64,000 nucleotides of DNA from Ailanthus altissimus. Its lineage: Eukaryota > Streptophyta > Magnoliopsida > Sapindales > Simaroubaceae. The stretch lies in contig OX327690.1 in the NCBI GenBank assembly GCA_946807835.1, positions 18,483,501 through 18,547,500 on the forward strand, written 5' to 3'. Each line of letters starts with the position of its first letter. Position 1 is the stretch's first letter. Position numbers and translations under genes: made by a program. A model generated the notes under the pieces. That model had not been told where the DNA came from, ran no database searches, and saw only the letters and a list, made by a program, of their open reading frames with translations. Of the stretch, positions 24,731 through 35,609 are shown piece after piece.

Positions 24731-25074
24731 ATTAAATAAAGTAAAAAAAATTTAATTTTCTTCTTTCCCTCACCGACATTTTCTCTTTTTCCTCTCTCCC
24801 TCTCACTCTTACGGTTACTCCCTCTCTCTTTCTCTCTCACGGCACCGATTAACTTTCACTAACAATCCTACCTCACACGGTTAACACTACAATTTCTTCA
24901 TGCAGAAACAAAATTGGTAAGTGTATTTATAATTTATTTTTTTATTTTTGAGTATTATAATTTATATTAGTTTAAAATATGTAGAAATGCGTAGATGTAG
25001 AAAGTTAAAAATGTGTGTAGATTGGAAACGTGACTGGAAAAGGTGAATCCGGCTTATTTTTATGGTAAGACACG

Positions 25075-25256
25075 GTGGCGCGTGCGTCTACCCGTTGCTG
25101 GCGCCTGGCAAGTAGACACACGCCGCTTGGCGCGCACTAAGTGGCGTGCGCCTAATGCGGTTGGCCAGGGCAGGCCGTTGGGCTCGCCCGCTTGGCGCGC
25201 GCCAAGCAGCGTGCGCTAACGCGGTGGCGCGTGTGTCTACTCGCTGCTGGCCACGT
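25075..25256. repeat. GC-rich patch with internal duplication and an 18-bp palindrome
   Basis: About 180 bp of G/C-rich DNA in an otherwise AT-rich element. Two units repeat: 'ggtggcgcgtgcgtctac'/'ggtggcgcgtgtgtctac' and 'gcttggcgcgc'..'agtggcgtgcgc'. GCTTGGCGCGCGCCAAGC (25190-25207) is a perfect palindrome. The ORFs on both strands here are composition artefacts. It lies between the left TIR and the Ulp1 gene, so it could be a promoter-proximal or transposase-binding region, but nothing shows this directly. Confidence 0.7.
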
Positions 25257-25451
25257 TTGAACACAAAAATTCCCATTTTTAAAATGTTTTTAATTAATTT
25301 ATGTTTATTTATAATTATTTAATTTAATAATTTAAATTGTTTAATAATTATGTAAATAGTCTAGGTTGTTAGTTGTAATTAAATTAAACTTTGATTATAT
25401 GTTATGTTGATTATTGTTTTATTAATATTAATGATTTTTTAATTTTTTCAA

Positions 25452-28376
25452 GAAGGAGAATGTCATAAAAGAATACGTAATTGCCAAAAACTATTTCTAC
25501 CGAGCGAACGTACATACGTACTTGAAGTTATGGGTTATACGAAATATAAAAAATAAATTGACTTCGAGGCAGGTAGAAATATTTAGAACCACATATTTTG
25601 GTAGTTTATTGGATGTATCACATATTCCATTCTCAGGTATTGTAGCACATGAGATTTTATTAAGACGTGTGCATACCAAAAATTTATATGAAGAATTATG
25701 GTTCTATTTAGGTAAAAGACGTATTAGATTTTTTCGTCAAGATTTTTTTTTTATGATTGGTTTGAGGATGAGGGATTATCCTATAGTAAGTGGGTTAGGT
25801 GATAGACTTTGTCATAAATATTTTTCGGGTAGAAGTCAGTTGACTTACAAGGATTTGAATTTGTGGTTCGGCAGCGTTACATTTGACGATGATGTAGATA
25901 TAGTAAAAATGTGTCTATTTTATGTATTTCATAAATTGATAATGCCACATGATCGGAATAGAATCATACAATATTTTGTACTTCGTCTCGTAGATAATTT
26001 AGATGAGTTTAATGTCTATCCTTGAGGCACGATTACATGGACTGTACTTTACAATAGTTTATGCATGGCTTCAATTAAAAAGTTGACGAAGGTAAAAAAA
26101 ACAAGCACTGGGGATATAGAATCATAAAACTTAAACTCATTTTGTCATGTATTTTTGGTAAGTAATTCTATCTTTTTTATTCATTATGATAGAGAAAAAT
26201 TTATTTTGTTAGCATTATAATTTAAATTTGTTATCATCTCAGGTGTGGATCTACGAAGCGATCATGAGGTGTGTGGAGTTGTTTGCCAATAGGAATGGAG
26301 ACTATTTTCCTCGTATTCTAAATTGGTCTAGCACGAGCACCCCATTATACGAAAATGTCGTAGATGTCTTCTTCGATGGTGTTGGGGTATGCTTTTATGT
26401 TCAACCAAAAATATATATAACTTACTTATAATTTGTGTTCTATTTTTTAATAATGATTAATAAATCTAAAATATTATAAAGGTTTTGGAGGTTCATAGGA
26501 AGTTGGTACCCCGCAAACATGAGAAGACTGCGGACTATCGTGCGGCGGTAAACTTTTGCATTCTATCGAAAAAATAGGGAGGAAGTCATAAGTTGGAGAC
26601 AGTTGATATTTCGGACACCCAATTCACCGAAAATCTGTAGCATCTCCACGAATTTAAAACCCCGCCAGCGATTGAATTAATGGTATAATAATTTAATTTT
26701 TTTCCCTTAAATTATCTGATGCTTATATTACTGGTTAGTATTAGCTTGTGAAAATTGATTATAACTTATGTATAGTTTCAATTTGGCACGTCAACATCAC
26801 AGTATCAAATCCTGGAGAAGAAGATGGATGATCTTGAAAAAAAAGATATTTACCAGGACTGATAAAGGTAACGCAGAGCTTTCAGTCAAGATTGATAAAG
26901 TTGAAGAAAATATCTTACATTAGATATCTCTCTTGATGCAACAGCTTAAACCAGCCAAGATCTCCGAGGATGTAGGGTAGAGTATGGTACGTTTTAAACC
27001 TAAAATATATTGGATACAAAGTTTAACAAGTTAATACATTAACTGGTATTGTTTGATTTTGTAGGGTGCCGAATCCATGGCCGCTGACTTTCATACATTT
27101 GCTCTTGCCAGCGAGTCTCACCATCAGTCATTTGCTCATGTTGCTGATAGCCCTACAAGCTTAAAAATTATACCTGCTCCATTGGGTGAAAATATAAGTA
27201 GGTATGGGCACCTTTGCAAGAAGGCAGCAGCCCAAGTCAGTCCATATACTAATCCATTAAAATAGCCCACGAAAAAGAAACTTGTGGAATTGCAAGTAAG
27301 ACCTACTATTGACATAAACGAGCAGCTGATTCTTACTGATCATAGTAAATATGCTGAGTTTCTAGATTGGATAAAAAATAATGACCCAACACAACGGGTT
27401 CATTTGCACGGACTCTATCCGAACAACACATGGTTTAATGAGATACTATAAAATTGGCTTGACGATTCGGTGAGAATTTATTTTAACTTTTTTTTTGTTT
27501 TGTGAATTATCTAATAATATCAAAACTTATACATATTCTGTGTGTTTTGCAACATATAAATGAATATTTGAAGGTTTTGTGTTTGCGTCAAAGAATATGT
27601 TTTTACATATACTTATAAGATTGTACAACCACAAATGCATATTTCTACGTAAGTTATTATATTACCCATTTATTGTGCATATAACATTATAATCTCAACG
27701 AATGTGTATATTAACTATTATCGACTTTAACGAGTATCTTTTATTTGTGTTTAGGAGTACATTCGACAAATGTGGAAAACGTCCTTCACTGCCAATCTTC
27801 CAGACAACAACGATTGGCTGGAAATGTTGTTGGCTTATGCACTCGGAACAAAGACCGAGTTACTTGGTGCTAAATCGTGGGCAATGTTCAATAAGTTACA
27901 TTTTAAGAATAATAATGACTTTTTACTGTGCATGTAACAACATTAAGTCAAATATAATACCATAATTATTTTTGTAGGTATATATTCCTCTGAATATCAA
28001 TCAAGAACATTAGATTGTAGCGCAACTTGACCTTGTTCGGTTTGCAATTGTTCTTTATGATTCCAGCGTGAATGGCCATTCAGACGAGTCTATCATGAAA
28101 TTTGTAGAGCTTTTGTGTGTTGCAATGCCTTTGTACCTTCAAAGGTGTAGATTTTATAGTTTGAGGGGCATACAAAGCCCAAATTTGTTCCCTTGGCCGG
28201 TGACTCATATCCGGGAGAATGTTTCGCAACAAGAGGTCGGGAGCGGGGACTGTGGCATCTTTGCCTGTATGTATATTGAATATCTTATGTTAGGTCGGTC
28301 ATTTGACTCGTTCTCTGACATTGGTATCTTTTATAGACAGAAGATGGCCGTTGATTTGTGGACTTCAACTTCATAG
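25452..28376 (+). pseudogene. DUF1985-Ulp1 (C48 peptidase) gene of MULE2, near-intact
   Basis: The first clear exon begins after an intron-like ttcaag at about 25451 and runs in frame through a DUF1985-type domain to 26025 (LWVIRNIKNKL, GIVAHEILLRRVH, FYLGKRRIRFFRQDFFFMIG, LRLVDNLDEFNVYP). Small exons follow at about 26228-26400, 26480-26690, 26780-26980 and 27065-27470. The peptidase part begins near 27750 and resumes after a tttttgtag acceptor at 27977. Catalytic residues are all visible: His (28008-28010), Asp in LYDSS (28059-28061), Gln in SQQEV, Cys in GDCGIF (28251-28253). Two stops break it, each at a conserved Trp: TGA (26026-26028) and TAG (28011-28013). Family role: removal of SUMO-like modifiers. 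Its role in transposition is unknown. Confidence 0.85.
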
Positions 28377-28402
28377 ATATTTAGTACTATAATTTTTTTA
28401 CA

Positions 28403-28618
28403 TGCATTGATTTGGGTGTATAATTGATATACTATAATTGTTTTGGGTGTATGTATGCGAAAGTATTTTTGCAATTTGATAGAAGTGTGATTTATTCAAT
28501 ATGCATTGATTTGGGTGTATAATTGATATGCCATAATTGTTTGTGGGCGTTGATTTGGGTGTATGTATACGAAAGTGATTTTGCAATTTAATAGAAGTGT
28601 GTTTATTCAATATAGCAG
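28403..28618. repeat. Two-copy direct repeat (about 100 bp each) after Ulp1
   Basis: 'gcattgatttgggtgtataattgatat...gcgaaagt..ttttgcaattt..atagaagtgtg.tttattcaat' occurs twice, at about 28403-28500 and 28502-28618. The second copy has about 12 extra bases. It lies just past the Ulp1 stop, in the likely 3' UTR. Confidence 0.75.
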
Positions 28619-28689
28619 GTTTGGGATAGTCCATATTATAGAGGAGATTCTGTCAAAATTTTGTGAAAATTATCAACATTAATACTAAA

Positions 28690-28867
28690 GACAAAATAAA
28701 TAAGTGCATTAAAATAAAATAAATAAGTATGTAATACAAAGTACAAATGCATTACAAAATAAGTGAAATACAAAGTACAAGTGCATTATAAATTAAGTGA
28801 ATTACAAAATAAATGCATTACAAATTAAGTGAATTATAAAATAAGTGCATTACAAAATAGGTGCATG
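28690..28867. repeat. Degenerate minisatellite in the MULE2 spacer
   Basis: About ten copies of 'aagtg(c/a)attacaaaat'-like words of 15-17 bp fill the gap between the two convergent genes. Related words in reverse complement occur in the MULE1 spacer (5990-6060). Confidence 0.65.
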
Positions 28868-28951
28868 GTATAACTCTTTCCCTTATTTTTTCAGATCCGT
28901 TTGAAACAAAAAACATTTAAATATTAGCTTTATATTATACATAGTTAAATA

Positions 28952-31531
28952 TCAATAAGGTAAATGTTTATAAATGAATATACACCACCTGCTCTGTAAA
29001 GGTACAGAGTTTCGACATGTTTGTTGGTTATGTCCATGTTGTCTACAATTACTACGTATATTCTTTGATGGTTCCTCTGTTTGAAATAGAATCCTATTCA
29101 TCCGACGTCTGCCTGACTGACGATGTGCTATTGGAGGCTGAATGTCCATATTTTTCAAATACTCTGGGATTATCCAATCTGACACTTGACCAATCGGAAG
29201 TATTGGCTCGCTATAGGCACGGAATAAAGTCTCAGATGTGTAATAAGTTGAACAAAGGCTCTCGTACGATAATCTGATGTATCTGCATGCGGCAAGTGCA
29301 TGGGAACAAGGCAGTTGCCGATAATCAAACTTTCGACAACTGCATGTTCTTTCGCTAATGTCTACAATCCAGTTTACTCCACCATCCATAACTATAAATC
29401 GTAAATCATCAACAGGAGAAATGGTCATTCGACTTACCTTATCGTTATATTTCATGACTTTATGATGTGCCCAGTTAGTCAAGACATTGGTCATATTTTC
29501 TGATGCCAATCGTCTATGGTAAAACCACAATTGCGTTAGCTTCTGCATCCACTCCACCAAATTAGTCACCGGAAGCTTTCTTGCTTCTTTTGCAACTGCA
29601 TTAATGCTCTCAGCGATATTAGTAGTCATAATGTCATATCTTCTGAAAGCACCAGATGATCGTGTCCATCTTACCGTACCAACATCTTCCTCTAAATACT
29701 TCATTACGTCAGGTCTCATTTGTCACATCTTGTTTAATTGGTATTGAAAATCATGGACACAATAAGCCTTGGCAACAGTGAAGTAGGTAGATAGGTATAC
29801 CCCTTTTTTAGACTTATCTGATGGTAACTTGTATTTTGTCATCAAATTTCCTTTCAAATGATATATGTAGAACCCATGATATGCATTAGAAAACACACCC
29901 CGTATAACCCTCTCAATACTGGCATGTCGATCAGATATAAAAACAAGATTCTGATGATCTGCAATAACTCATCGCAGTTTAATTATAAACCACTCCCAAG
30001 AAGTATCATTTTCTAAATCAGCAATTCCCCAAGCCAATGGATAAATCTAATTGTTTCCATCTTTACAAACGGCCACAAACATTGTACCAAGATAGGAACC
30101 TTTCAAAAAATGCTCCGTCCACTGCAACTACTAGTCGGATTAATGAATTAAAACCTCGGATTCAGGGTTCTAACGCCATAAAGAAATACCTGAAGTGATT
30201 ATCCGCGTCAGTTTCCAAATGAGTAACCGTACCTGAGTTATTTTGTTGTAACACATAGCTGTATGCAGGAAGCAATCTAAATGAATCCTCAGGAGTACCT
30301 CTTATTAATCTTAATGCACGCTCCCTAGCACGCCAAGCATTAGTATAGGTTATCTGAACACCGAATTGTTCACGTATGTCTGCTTGAATATCTTTCAACC
30401 TATAGTTTCTATTGACCGATGTAAACTTATTTTTTATTGCTTTAGCAATAATTCAGCTCTTGGCTTGTCAGTGACCATCTCATAATTGACTCAAAACACA
30501 AGTGTGCTCTGTATCCACTCGCCTAACAACAAAAAAATGTTGCCCTTCTATCGACACTGTCCGTAATCTCCACTTGCAGTTGTCATCACGCATTTTAACT
30601 CGAAACGATCTTTAGTGGATTTGTAAACTGTAAAGCTCCATTTTTCCTTCAGTGTAACCATACTTATAACTTCATGAATTTCATCTTTGTTGTTATATAA
30701 TTTTCCTACAAATACATCACCAATCCCATTACAAGAAATTTTTTTCGATACATTCAAGTTAAATTGTGGTATTTCAGGCTGAAACTGAAATAGATTTTCT
30801 ACCTTAACTCTTTCTTCTCTACCATAACCCTCATCATCATCATCATCACCAGCATCATCATTTACATCCTCATTCTCTTCATAATCATCATCATAATCAT
30901 TTCTACAATCATCATCAACCTCGTAACCATGATCATCATTTTCACCAATATCATAGCCAAGATCAACACCAATATCTCCATATATCTGACCATGGTCATA
31001 TGTGTAGCCTTGTTGTTCGTTGAGCATCGAAGGAGAATAATGATAATCCTCCGGAGAATTTAGAATATACACAGGAGTTGTCGATGAGAATTGCTTAGCA
31101 TAGCCTTCTTTTTGCTCCATTGATGCTTCTGCATTACTTTCAGGTCCTCGAGCATCTACTGTTACACAAAGCAATGTAGCTGTATTATTCTGTAAGCTCA
31201 ACCACAATAGTGCATCATCGTCATTTTCAAGTGGGATGGGTCTCAACTTTATGGTACTTGAAGGAACCTCAAATTTCAAAGTTACTTTATAATGCACCTG
31301 ATTAACTCTTAAAAGATGACAAATTCTTCTCAACAACGCTTTGTATCTAATATTTTTCGGAACAATCATATGCGTATTTTGATATCCAATATATCTTTTA
31401 AAACTATCGCTACAGCTCTCCCATCTTTTCCCAAAATATATAATGGTTGAAGTTTGTAACATAATCAACGTCACTTGAAAAAAATAACATAATTTTAATT
31501 TAATTATATATAAATTAAATTTAAAAAACAT
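28952..31531 (-). pseudogene. MURA transposase of MULE2, nearly full length
   Basis: Minus-strand domains in order: an N-terminal segment (IIYFGKRWES, 31440; VHYKVTLKFEV); an Asp/Glu-rich linker (30820-31000); a MuDR-type DNA-binding segment (FVGKLYNNKDEIHEVISM, near 30690); the ITYTNAWRARERALRLIRGT segment (30300-30370); the MULE catalytic core with Asp in VAVDGAF (30117-30119), FLKGSYLGTMFVAVCKDG, and Asp in ISDRHASIERV (29930-29932). Then come MTTNIAESINAVAKEARKLP (29560-29635), a SWIM zinc finger TCSCRKF..LPCSHA (29280-29348) and a C-terminal knuckle CRQHGHNQQTC (29009-29050). One frameshift near 30110 and a few stops (GNN*I, LR*V, KM*Q) disable it. It faces the Ulp1 gene, ends toward each other. 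Confidence 0.88.
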
Positions 31532-32396
31532 AATTAAATATATAACTATTTATATATATATAATATATTTTTATTTTAAATATATAAAATAAATATGATA
31601 TGCAGGTTCAGAAAAAATGAAAGTTATTTGGTGGTGGTGTTACAGTGTTGCGGTGGTACACATGAGCACCTTGTTACAACCGGTGCTCATCATGACTGTT
31701 GTACATGAGTACCTTGTTGCGACTGGTGCGCGCATAAGACGGCGACCAATAATAACTATATGTGTTTTGAGAATAAAACAACAACCACAACTCAGCCATA
31801 ACAGCTATATGTGCAAGCATTGTCTTAATAATCGAATTTAATTATCTATTCATTACTTCTCATTCATTACATTTATTTCAATAAATATAAATAATACTAT
31901 TAATTAAACTAAACAAAAACTTACTCGTTTTTTATAACTTCAGCTATTTTTCTTCAGTTTGAATTTTTGGATCTTCACAGAAATATGAAACGAGCGATGA
32001 TATGAGTTTTAAGAGTAGATCTATGAGTTTTGAGAATAAAACGCAGTAGATTTAAGATTTGAGAATAAAACGAGAGATGATATTGTGAGGGATAATAATT
32101 CAAAAAAAAATATAAAATTAGAATGGTTTATATATATTTATATATAAGTAATATTTAATATATAATTATTTATTTTATTTTTAAATAATAATAATAAAAA
32201 TAGAAAAAAAGGTAGCTAGGCGTGCGCCCAACGACCATTTCTTCTGTTTTTATTATTTTTATTATTATTATTATTACTATAAATAATATTTTTTATAATT
32301 AATTTAAAATTTAATTATTTAAAATTTTATATTATTAAGTAATTTATATAAAATAAAATAAAAAAACAAATAATAATAAAAAATATTAAAATTGTA
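31532..32396. other. MULE2 right subterminal region
   Basis: AT-rich DNA upstream of MURA, where its promoter should lie. A short mixed-composition patch at 31620-31800 repeats 'gcaccttgttacaaccggtgc'/'taccttgttgcgactggtgc'. No gene was seen, and short ORFs are not supported. Confidence 0.45.
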
Positions 32397-32512
32397 ATAA
32401 GGGTAAAATAGTAAACATAATGTATATTTAGTTAGTATAATTTAAAATATTTAACTTCGATTAAAATAAAAATTAATACTAAATTAATAATTAATTCTAA
32501 AAAAATTTCAAA
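32397..32512. repeat. Right TIR of MULE2
   Basis: Starts inside with 'ataagggtaaaatagtaaac'. The reverse complement pairs with 24618-24730. It is followed by an A-run and 'tat', the probable target duplication. Confidence 0.65.
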
Positions 32513-32521
32513 AAAAAATAT

Positions 32522-34112
32522 AATGACTAAATATAACGTATTATCTCAATAATAAGTTCGGGTATTTGATGACGTGCACAAGTCAAATTTGGAAGGGCCA
32601 GAAAATGAAATTTTTATGCTGTCTAGTCAAGTGGGGCAATATACAATATATTTATAATTTCAATCAAGCCTTACAATTAGAGTCAATAAGTGGTCTTTCA
32701 AAAAGATTTCTTTTTAAAAAAAAAAATCTTGATGTATGAATGAATTTAATCAATAGAGCATTAGATGTGACCAAAGAAAATGTATACAAATGAACATTTC
32801 CAAAGCCCAAATTTGTGCAGTGCAATCTTCTTTTCCCTCTTTTCTTTCTTATCATTTGGCGGCAAGAAATTTATTGAAATTCATTCAATAACTTTATTGA
32901 TTTATAATTAGCACATTTAGCCGCATGTATAAGTTCATTTCTCAAACGAGTTGCCTGTTCGTGGTGATGATGTGTTTATATTTATAGCAAAGGAGTGGAT
33001 ATCAAAAGTTGCTACTTTTTTCTTTTTTCTTTTAAGGATCAAAAGACGGTGCTTTTTCAAATGGGATAATTGATCCTCGTCTAAATTCTTAAGCTTTTAA
33101 CAAAAAAGCAACGGTGGAAAAGTATTCAGAGAAAAAATATTCCATGAAAGTGTTCAAAAGTAAAATAATTTGCAATTTGAGAAATAAAAAGAAACAATTA
33201 GTAAATTATGGGGGTATGCATCGTTATCTTTGATCATATAATCATTTATCATTATTCTGATCTTAATAATGTTAGGCATATTAAATTATATTTTAAAAAA
33301 TAATACGTTAATCATTAAGTGTAATAAATAATTTTAAAATTTATACTATTTCACTAATTAATAATAATATAATATGTCATTTTTTTAAAATATAATTTAG
33401 AATGTCTAACATTAATTTTATAAAATTTATAATAAATTTAAAAAAAAGATAAATTTAAAAAAAGTAATCTAATAAAATTTAAACTAAAAATAAAAAGGAT
33501 CTTATAGAACTTAAGAAGTCAAATATAACTTAAGTACAAACTTATTTATAAAAAAACAAATCAGTTTAAACTAACTAATTAAACTATAATCTTTCTCTGT
33601 TACATTACCCATCCTATGATCAATTTCTTAGCAGTTTATATTGGTAAATTTTTTGTGGATTTGCCATTCTCATCATAGAAAAATAATAAACACTATCTAT
33701 AATCTATATTGAAGCAAATGATTATAATTGTTAACAATTCAAATTAATATAACTAATGAGGAAAAGTAATTCACAAAAACCCGAAAAAAAAAAATTTGAT
33801 AGTTTGTGAGTCTTAAAAAAGGATTCTTATTATTTCATATTGATGTTTTGATGGATTTGCAGCTCTCATGGTTTAAAAATAAGAATCACAATTTATGTTA
33901 AAAGAAACTATCCTAGAGTGCTTATGGGTTCAATTTTAAAATTGACTGTCTAAATAAAATTGAACCGAATGGAATTTTCTTCAATTTTGCCTATTTTTAA
34001 TGATAATTTATCCAAACTACAGCCATATTATTAAATAAATTAATATAACTAAAACAAAAGAGAGAGAAAAAAAAAAAAGAAAAGGAGAAGAAAACATGAA
34101 TGGATAAATATG
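32522..34112. repeat. Duplicated flanking segment, copy 1
   Basis: Matches 62290-63851 nearly continuously, with small indels. Shared words include 'atgctgtctagtcaagt', 'gggcaatatacaatatattta', 'atcatttggcggcaa', 'aaaagcaacggtggaaaagt' and 'catcgttatctttgatcat'. In copy 2 this segment directly follows the copia 3' LTR. Here MULE2 lies between. The segment is AT-rich and shows no convincing gene. A 26-base gap in copy 1 (near 32564) corresponds to 'cataagaccagaacatagag' in copy 2. Confidence 0.88.
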
Positions 34113-35600
34113 GAAGGTTGTGGGGTTTGGTAATATAGGTGAAATAGAAGTAATTGAATTGCAGGTGGTTCTCAAATCTTGTTCATTACTATTATTAATA
34201 CCATGCAAACTGGAAATGCCCATGAAAAGAAAGCTTGTTTTGATTCTCATTCCTTCATCTGTATGTGCTAAAGAACCTCGTTGAGAGAGACCTAACCCTA
34301 ATCATATGAAAAAAAAGGGTACAACTTCACTCAACCAAGAATATAAAACAGCACAAGTGATTTTCTGACGACCCAAAAAGCCTTTCTATCCACTTCAATC
34401 TTGTACCAGAAAATGAAACCAAAATAGTGTTTTAAGCCGTCTAAAAGGACTTTTGATCAACGCTGGTTAATTAAGCACTTAAAGCATGCTTTTAATCTTG
34501 CCGGTTAAATAATCTTAAATAGAAGTGCTTAATTAGTCCACATGTAGAGTGTAGGTCAAGTTTTGACTTATAATTTCTATAAAATTTTAGCAATCCAGAT
34601 TAATTAAGAGTTTAACTTTGACCTGCCCCTATATATACTAACGTGAGTCGTGAAAATTATCTCAAATGGATTTAAAGCGTTAATACAGGCAAATTAAACT
34701 TCTCTTTGATTATTCCTTTTATTAAATTTTTTTTATTAAAAAAGAAAAAGAAAAGGTGTCATTATTAGTTTTGACTCTATCATGGATCATGGGGAGGGGG
34801 TTGTGTTGTGTCATTGGGGAAAGTTGAGTTCAACATGGTTTGTCCAAGCATCTGGTAATGGTAGGTCCAAGAGAATGACATTTTCTTCATGAAATCGAGT
34901 ATTGTCTACTCCAGAATAACTTTATTTAAAGCAAGAGCTGCGGAATCTATATTCAGCTATCTTCCTCTTCCATTCACTAAATGTTTAAAAACCCATAAAA
35001 GTTAATGTTACTCAAATTGCTCCATCATTTGATCTATCATGAGTCTTTTTTTTTTTTATTGATTTGCGAAAAGGAACTTTATTTTTAATTCTCCGGATAT
35101 AAATTTGGGCTCAAATCTTTTATTTAGTGGGAAAGGATTCAAATCCTTTAAAAAAAAAAATTAATGTTTTTGAATGAAATATGAATTAAACAGGACACCT
35201 TAATTTTTAAAGAGATTAATCAAACGAATTAAACTTTTATCATCAAACTATACTGATTATAATGTCATTATTGTATTAAAAAAAAAAAGGATTTTTGTCG
35301 AACACGAAAAGTCCTCTCCTAAATTCTAAGAATTTTCTTAATTAAACTTTTAAACTATACCATTAAATTTTTATTTGTGCTATTTTGCCGACGCGATAAG
35401 TAATGATACTATCTCCCCTTATAGTGTCGAATTTTAGTAGTTATGTAAATTTTTCTAAATTTTTTTAATGATACTGTTGTTATTGTGTCCCCAATAAATT
35501 TAATTAATATTTATTTAATTCATATTTGTTTAAAAACATTTGTATAATTGTATATTTATAAAATTGATAATTAATTAATGATTTACATTTCCTTTCAACA
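34113..35600. other. AT-rich DNA without recognisable gene
   Basis: No long ORF, no repeat shared with the rest of the window, and no element ends that I can pair. It should contain the left border of MULE3, but no counterpart of the right TIR (59368-59447) is visible. Poly-A/T runs occur at 35050 and 35150. This may be the only stretch of ordinary intergenic host DNA in the window. Confidence 0.45.
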
Positions 35601-35609
35601 ACAACGTAA

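Larger units (their letters stand above)
24618..32512. mobile_element. MULE2: 7.9-kb Mutator-like element with convergent Ulp1 and MURA genes
   Basis: The TIRs are diverged (24618-24730 and 32397-32512). They are clearest at the inner edge, where both read TATTTTACCCTTAT. The paralogous locus near 62270-62290 joins the same left and right flanks directly, giving an empty site that fixes the borders within a few bases. Inside are a DUF1985-Ulp1 gene on plus (25452-28376), a repeat-rich spacer, and a nearly complete MURA on minus (31531-28952). Among the three Ulp1-bearing MULEs in this window it is the best preserved. Gene content resembles Kaonashi-type MULEs, which carry a Ulp1-like gene. 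Confidence 0.87.

Noticed and set aside
25088..25276. Ala/Arg-rich minus ORF
   Set aside because: Artefact of the GC-rich palindromic patch. Open frames appear on both strands with no conserved protein.
28690..28867. CRISPR-like short repeat array
   Set aside because: The repeats are degenerate 15-17-bp words without unique spacers, in a plant transposon. This is a minisatellite.
32522..35600. Possible host gene in the flanking DNA
   Set aside because: No ORF with exon-like coding character on either strand. Part of it recurs at 62-64 kb with indels that ignore any frame.
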